DNA of 64,000 nucleotides, taken from assembly GCA_013397845.1 (NCBI GenBank), contig VZTG01004474.1, positions 462,886 to 526,885 of the forward strand. The letters are read 5' to 3'. Both the position numbers and the translations under genes were made by a program. The stretch is from Melanocharis versteri (lineage: Eukaryota > Chordata > Aves > Passeriformes > Melanocharitidae). This document shows positions 53,014 through 64,000 of the stretch, piece after piece; within the stretch, counting starts at the first letter, position 1; each line of letters begins with the position of its first letter. The notes below the pieces were generated by a model. It worked only from the letters and a program-made list of their open reading frames with translations. It was not told the DNA's origin and did not search any database.

Positions 53014-53134
53014 CTCCCTCACCCTTCTCCTTCCCACAATCCACCATTCCCCGCCAAGCCTTCCCGCGCTCGGGAAACTTTCCCACCTTGAGTTAACTGT
53101 CCGTTATCCTTCTCTCCGCCCTCAGATTGTAATC

Positions 53135-53223
53135 ATTGGTTGATGCTCTCTTGTACCATCCCCCTGAGCTATCCCCATTGGTTGTGTTGTGTGTGCCTCC
53201 GCCCCCATGCTTCTGTATATATT
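53135..53223 (+). promoter_or_regulatory. LTR core promoter: two CCAAT boxes and TATA box
   Basis: ATTGG (reverse CCAAT) occurs at 53135-53139 and 53177-53181. TATATATT follows at 53216-53223. The spacing is typical of a retroviral U3 promoter, with transcription start and R region expected at roughly 53245-53255. This is inferred from layout. Confidence 0.75.
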
Positions 53224-53318
53224 ATGTTGCCAAGCCCTGCTCGGAGCTCTTCGTCTCCCTACCACAGAGGCTCTCCCTTCCCTGCCTCCCTGTCACCCTG
53301 GAACCTCTGCTCCCATGG

Positions 53319-53324
53319 AATAAA
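53319..53324 (+). terminator. LTR poly(A) signal AATAAA
   Basis: A canonical AATAAA lies about 100 nt downstream of the TATA box, hence probably in the R region. A cleavage site would be expected some 15-25 nt further on, before the U5 part. Confidence 0.75.
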
Positions 53325-53550
53325 CCTTCCTGTCTTCCCTGAAGCGCCGGCTCCTGTGCCTCTTTTGCCTCCTCCATCGCCGTACCATCTACCGAGCGCG
53401 ACCGACCGAGCTCGTGGACCGTGGTCCAAGAACTCTGCGCGGGCTGGGTGGCCTCCGGCTGGCTCCCTGAGGAAGTGGCTGAGCCCGGGGAAGTCCGGAG
53501 AGGCCGGGCGCGTCTCCGTGCGCGCCGCCCCAGCGCCACACCACGACAAA

Positions 53551-53568
53551 TGGCGCCTGAACAGGGGC
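53551..53568 (+). other. Retroviral primer-binding site, tRNA-Lys type
   Basis: TGGCGCCTGAACAGGGGC differs at two of 18 positions from the sequence complementary to the 3' end of tRNA-Lys(UUU). It stands 2 nt after the LTR end CACGACA, the standard place for a primer-binding site. Such a match is very unlikely by chance. Confidence 0.9.
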
Positions 53569-53652
53569 CGTGGCTCTGCGAGCTTGGAGCGAGCCTGACC
53601 ATCTCACGTCCACTGCTGCCAAAGATCTCGCCGCGGACAGTGTGCCGCTACA

Positions 53653-54584
53653 AAGCACCACTTCAGTAAATTGTCCTTTGTGGCCATCAGAAGTCAACTA
53701 CCTAAAGAAAGGAAATCTCCTGCCTTCTGACAGATAGTTCCCACACTGAAGTGGTAAATAACTAGTAAGTAACAGTATGTGATGAAATTGTTTCAATAAA
53801 ACTTGAAAAACAGTTCTTTTCTGTATGAACGGTGGAGAGGTGAATTCATAACAGAGATGGAAATGTACTGCTTCATTTCTTGACACTAAGTACTTCATTT
53901 CCTTAGGGAGGAACAGAATATGTAAAAATAATCTCTAACTTTTTTCAGTGACCTGCTACCCAAAAATGAAAAGTGAGCCAAAACACATCTCAGAACTCAG
54001 AGCTGCCACAAAACCCTTAATAGTAGTAAGAAAATTGAGTAATATTCTGAGATAAATTTTGAAGTTTTTCTATTGAGGACACAGTTTGAAATATGAGTTA
54101 AAAAATCTAATAAATACTGAAAATGTTGTAAAATATACCTCTTGTCAATATATTCAGCAGACTTTCTTAACAAAAGAGGTTTAGATAAGACTAGACATGC
54201 TTATGCAGGATGGATTAAAGTTCTTAACATAACCTTTAGTCATCTGTCCAAGTTGTAAAACTGAACAAAATAATATTATCACTGTCTAACATTTTTATCT
54301 ACTTTTTATGCCTAGTTGCCTATTACTATCTTTTTTCCATTTCTCATACTTTAATCCTCTTTCTCTTCCACTTTTGACACTTGCCATTTTCCTTGATTAC
54401 TTTACTTGGCATCTGAAACCAGGTACTTAATTTTTTGATATTTCAACAGCTTTAATGTTCTTTAAAGGAGATTGTGAATCCACATTCACAGTAACCCTGC
54501 TAATCACAAGTAATTATGATTGCACAGTACTTTTCTACCTAGTCAGTAAGTCTGTGTTGTTTTTCTAATGAAGTTTTATACATT
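53653..54584. other. Noncoding stretch, nothing classifiable
   Basis: Base composition drops back to AT-rich immediately after the LTR unit. No gene or repeat is recognised. Confidence 0.5.
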
Positions 54585-54650
54585 CAGAGAATCAGAGAAT
54601 AGTTTGGGTTGGAGAGGACTTTCCAACTCCATTTTTATTATTGGATGCTT
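54585..54650 (-). mobile_element. Short CR1 3'-terminal fragment
   Basis: 'cagagaatcagagaatagtt' followed by 'tgggttggagaggactttcc' is the minus-strand view of a CR1 3' terminus. Only about 65 nt are recognisable before unique sequence resumes. Confidence 0.75.
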
Positions 54651-57108
54651 TGGCTAAGAAAACCTGGATGCAGTCAGACATCAAACATCTGAAAATTCAA
54701 ATAATTCTGTGCACCAAATTTTTAAAACAGTATGTAGAAGCCACAAAAGAGGTTTAGGACTGCCAAAATACCAAGTGAAAGTCATTTTTGATCTTAGTAT
54801 TTCAGAAATTCTGTGAGGTTGGTGTTCTTTGAAAACGTGTTTGATCTGCCAAAATTCTCTTAAATGCTTAGAGGAGTATTTTTTCCTCCTTTTATAAAGT
54901 GTTATTCCATTTGATTTCAATATTGAAATTAGTAGTTTAAAATATCTGGTATGATTTTGCAGAGTTTGAAATAAAATGTATGGTTTAGAACTAACATTTC
55001 TATGCCCCTTTGAGCCTCCCACAGCTGGAACATCTGTCACAATTTCAGCAACAAAATTTAATACTGAACAGAGGGTGAACACATGCCATAGAGGTTACTA
55101 CATGCAGCAGAGGACTGCAAAACAATTAAAGAAAAATTGGTCTGCCCTAAATTCTGCAATGCTGCTGCAAGACTGTTATTATCCCAAGTCAGCTGTCCTC
55201 ACAGGCGTTGTATGATGCTCTGCCTGGGTGCATATATTATGATTGGCTTAGACTCAAGTTGCAAAGCATGCCACTGCATGGATCTGTATGAATGAAGCAC
55301 TTACATGCTCTTACCTTCCTGTTGTGAGCATGGTAGGCAGCAATGTAACTCCCTTATTGACTTTTAAAATGTTCACTGTGATCTTTAATGTGCTTATAAT
55401 TTTAGATACTGAAAGCTGAAGACAGGAAGTGGCTTCAGTTTACTTGCAATGGTAGAAGATTTTACACCTCTGTCCTCTTATTTCCTTCCAAAGACACCCT
55501 CCAGTTTAATCACTTCTCATCAGCCTTCTGGTGCAGACATATACGCTCATCTGTTACTTAAATTCAGGATTGGATTAAGTAGTATTGGGTTCCTTTTCCA
55601 AATGTAAGGAAAACAAAAATTTGTTTCAGATAATGTGAATTTTCAGGTAAGTAACATTTAGATAATTGAAATTATGTTCTAATTATATATCAGTGGTCTA
55701 AAATATTTTCTTTATTCTCCTTTTATCATACCATCACTTTTTTCTGGATCATAAAGTTGGACTAGACATACGTTTTCCTGATATACTTCCCGCGCCATTT
55801 ATTTTTTCATTCTACTACAGTTTAGAGAATTACTTCTACACCACTAAATAAGACAGTAGACATAAGCTCAACATTTTGAACTCAAAAATTACTCAGCTAA
55901 TAAAATCTTAACTAAAGTCAGAACCATTGGAATAAAAGTTTCAAAACTGCACTTTTAAAGATAATATAAACTACGCATTGAAAACACTGTAATAAACAAC
56001 CATCATTTTTAAAAGGCATACGTAATGAGGAACCATGGTGTTATGCACGTAGATGCTTAGAAAAACTTCATGCAACCATGATTCAATTATCTTAGTACTA
56101 ACTGTAAGAAAGAGCAAGAGAGTGATCCTTAGATGAATGACACCTACAAACCTTATGTTTCTTTTAAATTGTATGTTCTATATGGATGGCATATCCACAT
56201 CTGCAGATGTTTTCAAACCAAATGAAACATAAAAACTAGGCTATTATTCAAATGGTGACCCACCTACGGGATGTTTTCTAGTCTCTCTAAGAGCTGTTCC
56301 AAGATTGAATCTATATTCCTTCCCCTGGGTTTAAATTTTAATTTTAGCCATGTGGCTGAAAATGGACAAGGCATGAAGTCTCATAATGTAGCATTAAAAG
56401 TCTCATATTTAGGCAAACTCCTCGCACTAAGAGCTCCCATTTCTTAGAGGTTGCGTCGTTCTTTGATGCTTACTCTAGTTGCTCGAAAATCCTAAAAATG
56501 TGTGTGGAAACTTCCCCTAGGCAAAATAATGCCAGTGTTACCTTCTATTGCAGTCACTGTATAAAGCTCTTTTTACCTTTCTTTCGTTGCAAGAGAAAAT
56601 TTGAAAGTCCTGACTGAGACATAATAGCAATATGTGATGCTATCATCATATGATGTGAAAGTTTAACATTAAGCAGATGAGGTCAACTTATCATGGAGTT
56701 GTGAACTCTGACTGAAAGTCAAGTACTTCTTGAATACTCTTACAGATATTATACATTCACATGTCTGTTCTCAGGCCTGTATGGAAAATGTCAGTTACAA
56801 CTTATAATGATAGAAATATGATGACAAAAATTATTTTCTGTGGACTGTGTTTAGTTCCCTTCCTAAAGTTTTAGCCCTGACACAATCAAATTTTTGTCAA
56901 TTTTGTCAGATATTTTGTCATGGTTGGTGAGAAAATGCTTTTCAACTATTTTTACATATGACAAGACACTTTTTCACAGAGAAATATATTGCTACGCACC
57001 TAAAAATCTGTAGTCCAGACAAATGATTTGCCAAAATCAGCAGGCACAAAAGTACAATACTTAGTATAATGAACTATAATTTCCGCTCTAATTTATTCTA
57101 GTCCAAAA
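54651..57108. other. Noncoding stretch, nothing classifiable
   Basis: No gene or mobile element is recognised. The 133-codon frame at 54681-55082 (minus) has no recognisable domain. Confidence 0.55.
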
Positions 57109-58275
57109 TGTCATAGAATCTTACAATCTATGGGGGTTGGAAAGAACCTTAAAGATCACCTAGCTCCAACACCCCTGCCATGGTCGGGTATGCCACACAC
57201 TACTTCAGCTTTCTCAAGGCCCCATCCAACCTGACCTTGAACACTTCCAGGGATAACAGTTGGGCATCCAGGACTTCTCTGGGCAAAAATTTCGAGTCTC
57301 CTCATCCTCACAGTAAAGAATTTGTTTTTGGCATTGAAATGAAACATGTTGTCTTTCAGTTTAAAGCCACCACGTCTTATCTAATCACTCCATTCCCATC
57401 TGTAAAGTCCACCTCCAGCATTTTTCTATGCCTCCTTTAGGTATTGGGAGGATAATATATGATCTCTTTGGAGTCTTCTTGATGCTGAACAGCCTCAGTG
57501 CTCTCAGCCTGTCCTTAAAGAAGAGGTGTTCCAGACTTCTGATCATCTTCATGGTCTTCCTCGGGACTCACTCCAGGAACTTCACATCCTTCTTGTCTTG
57601 GGCATCTTGGAGCTGGATGCAGTCGTCCAGTTGAGGTCTCACCAGAGCGGAGTAGAGGGGGACAATCAACCTGCTGGTCATAGTTCTTTTGATGCAGCCT
57701 AGGATGTGGTCTCTCAGCTGCTAGTGCTCGGTGATTAGTGTCTTGAGCTTTCTCTGAAAGGCTGCTCTCAATCTGTTCTCTGCCCAGCATTTATTTGTTC
57801 ACAGGAATGCCCTCTCCTAGGTACAGGACCTTACACTTGGCCTTGTTGAACTTCACGAGTTTTGCTCATGCACACCTCTCAAGCCTTTCAAGGCCCCTTT
57901 TGGATGGCATTCCTTCCCCCCAGCATGTTGAGTGCACCACATAACTTGGTGTCAATGGCAAACTCGCTGATGGTGCACTCAATCCAGTGTTGCTGACAAC
58001 TGCTGAACAGCACCTGTCCCAGTACTGAGCTCTGAGGGACACCACTCATCATTTGGACATTTGGTCTCCGCTCGGATATCGCACTATCGACCACAACTCT
58101 TTGGGTGCAGCTATTCAGTCAATTCCTTATCCACCCAGTGATCCATTGTCAACACCATTCCTTTCCAGTTTAAAAATCAGGATGTCATGGGACAGTGTCA
58201 AATGTTTTGCACAAGTCCATGCAGATGATTTTGGTTGCTCTTTTCTCATCAACCAGTGCTGTAATTCAGGATGAA
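57109..58275 (-). mobile_element. CR1 LINE, long 3' part with reverse-transcriptase C-terminal half
   Basis: The longest CR1 copy here, about 1.17 kb on the minus strand. It begins at the 3' terminus ('catagaatcttacaatctat', then 'gggttggaaagaaccttaaa'). It runs through the ORF2 C-terminus ('ggtgttccagacttctgatc', 'ctccaggaacttcacatcct') into the reverse-transcriptase domain. The protein text there includes 'SGVPQSSVLGQVLF' (around 58010-58050) and 'IECTISEFAIDTKLCGALN' (around 57930-57990). The catalytic FADD-type motif reads FAID (57945-57962), so the first aspartate is lost. Multiple frameshifts and stops are present. It is truncated near the segment encoding 'DKALVDEK'-like text at about 58250. 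Inactive. Confidence 0.95.
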
Positions 58276-60538
58276 ATGGTTGTATTTGCAGTAAAGCCTA
58301 GTGACCATTATTTGGGTTGGAATGTGAATTAATTGAAATTGATGCACTAGATGTTTGAAAAAATTATAATAAAATTAGCGAGGCTGACTACCATCTGTCA
58401 GTGGGTTATTTGATTTGACACTATTAATAGGAAGAAAATTATGTAAGATACACCATTCTTTTATACAGAACACCTCCAGATCCATTAGGTCTTAATTTCA
58501 GAGCTTAAATATTTGGTTCAAACTGAACATAAGAACCTTGAAAACAGAAAACCAGAGGCAAGTTCCCCACTATTTTCCTTTCTCTTGTTCCTTTTTTTTT
58601 TCTCTTTTTCTCCTGCAAAAAAGAATTGTGATAGAATTATGAGTAACTTTTTATACTTCTGTAGTCAGTCTTCGTGTCCCATTTAAAAAGAATACAAAGA
58701 GCAAATAATCATTCGGGTTCTTTTCTGCCAATGATCAAGAACCATAAACTTAGACGCTAAAGCAAAAATATTTATATAGATATAACAAAGTAAATTCTTT
58801 CTCTGTTTGCATTGCAAAGTCAAATGTATGAAACCATAAATACATTTGCCATGTGTTTACTTAGGATCTTTGATAACACTATAAACCACATGTTCATCCT
58901 ACTTTTCTTCTAACAGACATGTTTTAAGGCATGTTAGCTATATCCTATCCAGTTGAATACTGAAAAAAAACATACAGAATAAAGAATGAACAAGACACTC
59001 ACTTTTAATCTTTGACTAGCTATAACTGATAATATTATGGATTTCTACTGTCTTGCAAGAGACTCTCTGAGAAGCTGCTTCTGTTTAAATTAATAAGAAA
59101 AAGGAAAAATGTGGAAAATTAATTATATGAAGGCCAATAAAAAGTTTTAAAACACTCATAAAGGTTTTCCAAGCAATGAAGTTCAGACTAAGGAAGAATT
59201 TTATGTAAACTTTATATAAGTGTAAAAAGATTAAATTGATATTACCAGATATCTGGATAAAAGAAATCCATTTCACCACTTTGATGCTTAGTAATATTTC
59301 AAGAATTCAGTTTAAAATAATTTATAAACTATTTTGGTGTGATCTTCAGAGATTTATAGTTCTAAAAAAAAAAATCTGCAGCCTACAGCTAGAGACACTA
59401 CTAGGCTAGTCATGTTCTCCTGCTTTATGTAATGGGCCTTGAAATTAAAACATACATGAATTTTATGGTATAATAGACAATCCAATTTCCAGACATTAAA
59501 ACTCAAGAGTTCACAATTTTTTCATGCAGAAAACAAAACTTACTTGAAAAATGCTCCCTCTATTTGAGGTCTTCTTCAAATATTGAATATACATTAAACA
59601 TAGTAAGCCCACTAAATTTTTTGCGTAATGCTTGAATGGACACCAGTTACAGATTTTTAAGTAATGCCCGTGTGTTTTGTATTATAGGTACATTTGTATT
59701 ATATTATGTATATGGAACTGCTCGTTTAGCAACAGTTGAAATCACAATGATATTCAAACTAACCTCTAGAGCTTTTTAACATTTCTTTTAGCAATTTTCT
59801 GTTACAGTGTTACTCGTTCTGAAGTGCTATGCCTATAGTGTTCAAAATCTTGACTATTAACAGACTTTAGGTGCTAGCTGCAAGTAGATGAGTTACAGAA
59901 TATATGATATAAAGTATCTCAATTACAATCTTTAAAACAGAGATGGGCTGTCAGGATTTTTCAGTGGGGATTTTTGTTTGTTTGTTTGTTTTGTTTGTGG
60001 TTTGTTTTGTTTTGTTTACATGGAATGTCTGAGGTATAACATACAGCTTGTCAAACTAATTTGTCAAATAACACCAAATACAGATTGATTTGGTCCATAA
60101 AATGGGTTTATTTCATATCAGATGTGAATAGAATACTGCCTCTTGTAAAGGTCTCCCAGACATAAAAGTAGTACTTTGTTCTCAAATCTGTGTGATGATT
60201 AGTTCTGTTGAAAAATTATCAGTCTAGCTGGAGTCTGCAGGGGATGAAAATGTATCATCTGTTGACATAAAGCAATCTTTCTGCTGCTGGAAACAATGAT
60301 TTCTTATAATAAATTGCTTTGTTTTGAATCTCTCAGAATTTGGACTAGATAATAAACATATTTGGTTAACATTTATTTAAGGAAGAGGATTAGAGAGAAC
60401 ATTATTTAACATGCCTTGGTAATACTGGTGGAAATGACCCTTCAACTCCTGTTTTTTTCCTCCTGATACATTTTTTAATCACCTGCTCCCTTATCCTACA
60501 GTTTGGACTGATTCCTGAGCCTGGCTTTTAGTGTATGG
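58276..60538. other. Noncoding stretch with a (TTTG)n tract
   Basis: No gene is recognised. A TTTG/TTTTG simple repeat lies at about 59973-60018. Confidence 0.55.
59973..60018. repeat. (TTTG)n/(TTTTG)n simple repeat
   Basis: Irregular T/G repeat of TTTG and TTTTG units. Confidence 0.88.
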
Positions 60539-60582
60539 AGAGTTTTGACTCCATGTGCATGTGGACGCGGAGTCAAAACTCT
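60539..60582. repeat. Perfect 14-bp inverted repeat (hairpin)
   Basis: AGAGTTTTGACTCC (60539-60552) is followed by a 16-nt spacer and its exact reverse complement GGAGTCAAAACTCT (60569-60582). In RNA or single-stranded DNA it would form a 14-bp stem. The arms are of mixed composition, not a simple repeat. It has no adjoining U-run typical of a Pol III terminator, and its origin is unknown. Confidence 0.9.
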
Positions 60583-63065
60583 GTGTTCTGGTCTTGGGCA
60601 AACCTGATGACGTCAATACCAAGAAAGATCCTAAAGCAGTCAGAAGCAACTCTGCCAATATTTGATAAGAAATTGGAATCACAGCAAGCTTGAGGTGCAA
60701 TGCCTCATACCTCAGTACAACATCTGTCCACTCTTTCCGTGCTTCTTCACTGGGTTGCCCAGACTCATATCTCTACCACCATCCCATTGTGGCCTTGCCC
60801 TGAATATTTCTCATTCTCCTTCTGTGGTCCCTGTGGTTTGGTAGGATGATCATCACATATTCGTAACTTTCAAAGTGTTTTTGTACCTCCAGAAACCATG
60901 GCTTTATCCTTAGTTTGCATGAAGTATAAGCTCCATAATGCCATGAACATGGACCTAAATGTGGGCTACATGTGCCATGGCTATCAAAATTTGTAGACAA
61001 CATTGTATAGAGTCTTTCCTTTCCTGATCCCAGATGCAAAATACATTTTCATTTTCTCAGGGTTAGTATTCAATTGCTAGATCTTGAAAATGATCAAATT
61101 TTCAACTTATCTATTCTTTTTACCATTTCCTGCTTTGCACCCTGGAGATCTGAATAATATTCTAAAGTACACCTCTCTCCCCATGCTCCACACGGCTAGA
61201 CTGAGCATTTTCTCAGGGTACTCTGATCATCAACCTAAAGCAGCAATAGCAAAGTTTCTTGTTTCTTCCTAAGTTCATCTGCTGAGCATTAAAATCAAGA
61301 ACTATTTCCCATTTTCTCCGAGGCAAATCAAATGCTCTTAAAAGTTTAGTCTGTGTGTTATTGTCCATATTTGTGATACTTTCTTGGCTGCTTAGGTTAT
61401 GGCCAATCTGCCAGAGTTGCAAAAGGATATAAATCTACAGAAAGAAATATAAGCATATGATATTTTGTGGCCTTACTAATGTCAAGCCTGAAAATGGACA
61501 TATAACTTCTTTTCCTACACCGTATGTGATCACTCACAAATGATAATAAACAATCAATCGGCTCTATTCAGCTAGTATGATTGATATTTTTTCCTCTAGA
61601 AATACATTTTACTTTTGTCTGTATGTGACAATAGTTATACAGTATTATAAAACATTCAGCACAGAGGTTTTTCCAGATGATTAATTGCATCCCTTTTTAC
61701 TGTGTCTCTGAGTGCTTCCTACTGTCTGCGGCATCCCAGATCCCTCATTCAGCACAACACACAGACCACTGTTTCTCTCCAGGTGAATTATGATATGTGT
61801 GCCTCTGACAAGAATCCTCTGAGATCAGATACTCCTCAAGGATTTTTTCCCTACAAAATACCAGAAGAAAATTATGTGAATCTGTTATAAAAAGTTATTT
61901 AGAATTAATTAAAAAAATATATAGAAATTAATTTAGAAAAATATTTTTCTTGAAACAGTAGAGCTCGGGCAGCACAGCCTCTGAAGATCAAAGGTGTGCC
62001 CAAACCTTAGCACTATTAGAAGACTAGCAGATGCAAAACCCATCATTTGCAGCCATCAGGCACAAGGGAGGCATGTTGTCATGATGGCATCTTGCCGACG
62101 TTTTCTTCCTAGGATGAGTAATAATTACCTATTTTTAGTCATGACAGCTGCATGGCTTACATGGCTCCCAGTGCAAGCTTGAAACACAGTTTGACCTTGA
62201 TTAATATCTGCTTTACTACCACATCCTTACAGAAAAGTAGTAACTATTTCATTCTAAAAATTACATCAAGTTTGCTTGATTTTCAACATCCTTACCAAGA
62301 AATTTTAGTGTTCTTTTTATATGTTTTTCAGAACCTGGAAGGATTTTTTTTTCATCACAGGGAGTATGTGTAGGAAAAAGCAAATGCATCAGCTATGTAT
62401 TGACACGTCTTAAGAGTTCAGATGTTTCTTATTTCTTTTTTCTTCCAAGGAGAGTAAACAAATGTGCAAAAGCCTTATTTTTTATCTGCCATGTGTTCTA
62501 ATTAGAGCAACCAAGGTTGATCCACTTTATCCAGCCCAGTTGTTTCTGAATTCTCCCCAAAAAGGAACTTATATCATAATAATGAGGATCAAATCATACA
62601 ACTGAAAAGAAATGTTAGCGCTGTCTCCACAGATTTCCTTGTTTAAACAAGAACAGAATTACCTGTCCAAAAATATGCCTGAAAAATGCCCATACTTTCA
62701 AAGAGATTCATTAATGTGGAAAAAGTCCACAAGGGAAGTAAATAATGACAACATCAGACACTTTACAACAACACTGTGATTCAGTACAGAGCAGAACAGC
62801 CTACTAAAACATTTTGACATATGTTAAAATGAAAAACGTTCCAGAGTAGTTTGCAAAAAAAAGTCATAGCAAGGCATAAAGAAGCATCAAGAATAAACAT
62901 GGAATTATCTTGCTACTTCTTAGTGTATTTTTGATGTTAGAAAGCAGAGGAAATATAAGTTCATTTCACTGTTTTCTACTGTTAGACATAGCCAACATTA
63001 CTTCAGTCAGGCTCTGGCTTTGTGGTGAAAATGAAACTTCCATTTACGAACTTATATCCCACCCT
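60583..63065. other. Noncoding stretch, nothing classifiable
   Basis: No gene or mobile element could be named. Several short open frames (60-88 codons) lie on both strands without recognisable domains. Confidence 0.5.
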
Positions 63066-63134
63066 ATAACAGGGATTTGGATCATCTAAATGATCTTTAA
63101 GGTCCCTTCCAACCCAAACCATTGTATGATTCAA
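63066..63134 (+). mobile_element. Short CR1 3'-terminal fragment
   Basis: 'ggatttggatcatctaaatg', 'atctttaaggtcccttccaa' and 'cccaaaccattgtatgattc' form the plus-strand CR1 3' end. About 70 nt are recognisable. Confidence 0.82.
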
Positions 63135-64000
63135 AGACTTTTTTTATTATTATTATTTTTAGTTCATATCATACAAAAAGGAAGTGTTTTAATTTCTAAC
63201 TTAACTTTTATCGTGTTCTGTATTAGCATTTTATGGGATGAATTGACCTTTCTAAAATTCATTATGGGCACCAGACCATTCAGCCCGTTGTACCACTCAC
63301 TCTCTTCTTGCACAAATTTGTCCCAAAGTTAGAAGCAGGACAGGCATTTCACTCTACCGCTTTTAAGACTCTCCGCAACAACTGCTTTCCCCAGGGTATT
63401 CCTGCCATCACAAGTACAGACAACTGTTAGTCTCTTATGAAGAAGAAAGCTAGATTAGTAAATAAAACAGTGTTTAAAGTACTGGGTTTAAATTGTAACA
63501 CGAGGTAAAATCTTGTTTGCTGAGAAAATAAATGTCAAAATACACTTTTAAGTGTACACTTTTAAGGAGTTGCTATGGTCTCATTGATATTGAATTCCTT
63601 TGATAAAGATACTGCATCTGAAGTGAATTTTACTACAAGTTTTATTTGTTCATGTATATTGACGGTTAGAGAAAAAAAGTCTGTATGAATCCTGAAATAG
63701 CAATGATTTCACATGTATACAAGCTTTGCCAGGTGTATTTTTAAGGTACTAGTGTCTGATTTAGCATCTTAAATAGGCTTATAATAAAAATAAATAAGGT
63801 TACCTTTTTCATTTTTCTTCTTTTAGATAACAAGAAGCAATATTTTTAGGGTTTTCTTTTACCCTATATCTTCAAAAAAGTACATTTTGGGCAGAAAGAT
63901 ATCATAAGCTTCTTAACACTTGTATGATAAGTTCAGTCATATAATTTTAATTTTAATTTCATGTTTTCTCTGATCTGTGAAGGCAGTGAATAGCAAAGGC
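63135..64000. other. Noncoding stretch, nothing classifiable
   Basis: AT-rich. The only structure seen is a short tandem near-palindrome (ACACTTTTAAGTGT followed by ACACTTTTAAG) at 63542-63566. No gene is recognised. Confidence 0.5.

Larger units (their letters stand above)
52978..53652 (+). mobile_element. CpG-rich ERV LTR with primer-binding site and leader, flanked by TSD
   Basis: A strongly GC- and CpG-rich block in AT-rich DNA. A 571-bp LTR (52978-53548) starts TGTGGTGGTG and ends CACCACGACA, so the ends form an imperfect inverted repeat. AA and an 18-nt lysine-tRNA-type primer-binding site follow (53551-53568), then 84 nt of leader. The whole block is bounded by AAGCAC on both sides (52972-52977 and 53653-53658) and itself reads TG...CA. 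The 6-bp duplication and the lysine primer point to a class II (beta/alpha-like) retrovirus, by family knowledge. Promoter and poly(A) elements are in the expected order. No gag, pol or env sequence follows. Retained CpGs and the perfect duplication suggest a fairly recent insertion. Long overlapping open frames on both strands here are composition artefacts. Confidence 0.88.

Noticed and set aside
53140..53697. Overlapping open frames of 82-152 codons on both strands
   Set aside because: They lie inside the CpG-rich LTR, where stop codons are rare because of composition. They overlap in several frames and resemble no protein.

Overview
The window is AT-rich vertebrate nuclear DNA, and the repeats identify it as bird DNA. 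Many fragments are avian CR1 LINEs ending in degenerate ATTCTATG-type repeats. There are two LTRs of the widespread avian ERVL type, and one younger, CpG-rich LTR followed by a lysine-tRNA primer-binding site. No bacterial, plasmid or phage features are present. The species cannot be fixed from the sequence; a neoavian, possibly passerine, macrochromosome is a reasonable guess.

I see no convincing host protein-coding exon, tRNA, rRNA or recognisable ncRNA gene. All open frames are short (161 codons at most). They are accidental, derived from CR1 proteins, or lie in the GC-rich LTR. The region is therefore intergenic (a gene-poor stretch) or part of a very large intron.

Layout. 1-16 kb: mostly unannotatable AT-rich sequence with small simple repeats and one old CR1-like remnant near 9.3-9.7 kb. 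16.7-18.0 kb: two plus-strand CR1 pieces, then a perfect 41-bp tandem duplication. 22.8-23.4 kb: solo ERVL-type LTR. 26.2, 28.3 and 31.8 kb: CR1 tails. 37.5-39.3 kb: a minus-strand CR1 3' end and a CR1 endonuclease segment separated by about 420 nt. 41.35 kb: a (TAA)20 microsatellite. 42.3 kb: CR1. 43.4-44.3 kb: minus-strand ERVL-type LTR. 46.8-47.6 kb: probable degraded minus-strand LTR. 53.0-53.65 kb: CpG-rich LTR with target-site duplications. 57.1-58.3 kb: long minus-strand CR1 with an inactivated reverse-transcriptase motif. 60.5 kb: a perfect 14-bp hairpin. 63.1 kb: CR1 tail.

The most unusual structure is 52978-53652. This unit carries a promoter, a poly(A) signal, a tRNA primer-binding site and leader sequence. 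It is bounded as a whole by TG...CA and a perfect 6-bp direct repeat, as if an LTR had absorbed its own primer-binding site. No novel gene system was found. Repeat boundaries are by eye and may be off by tens of bases.
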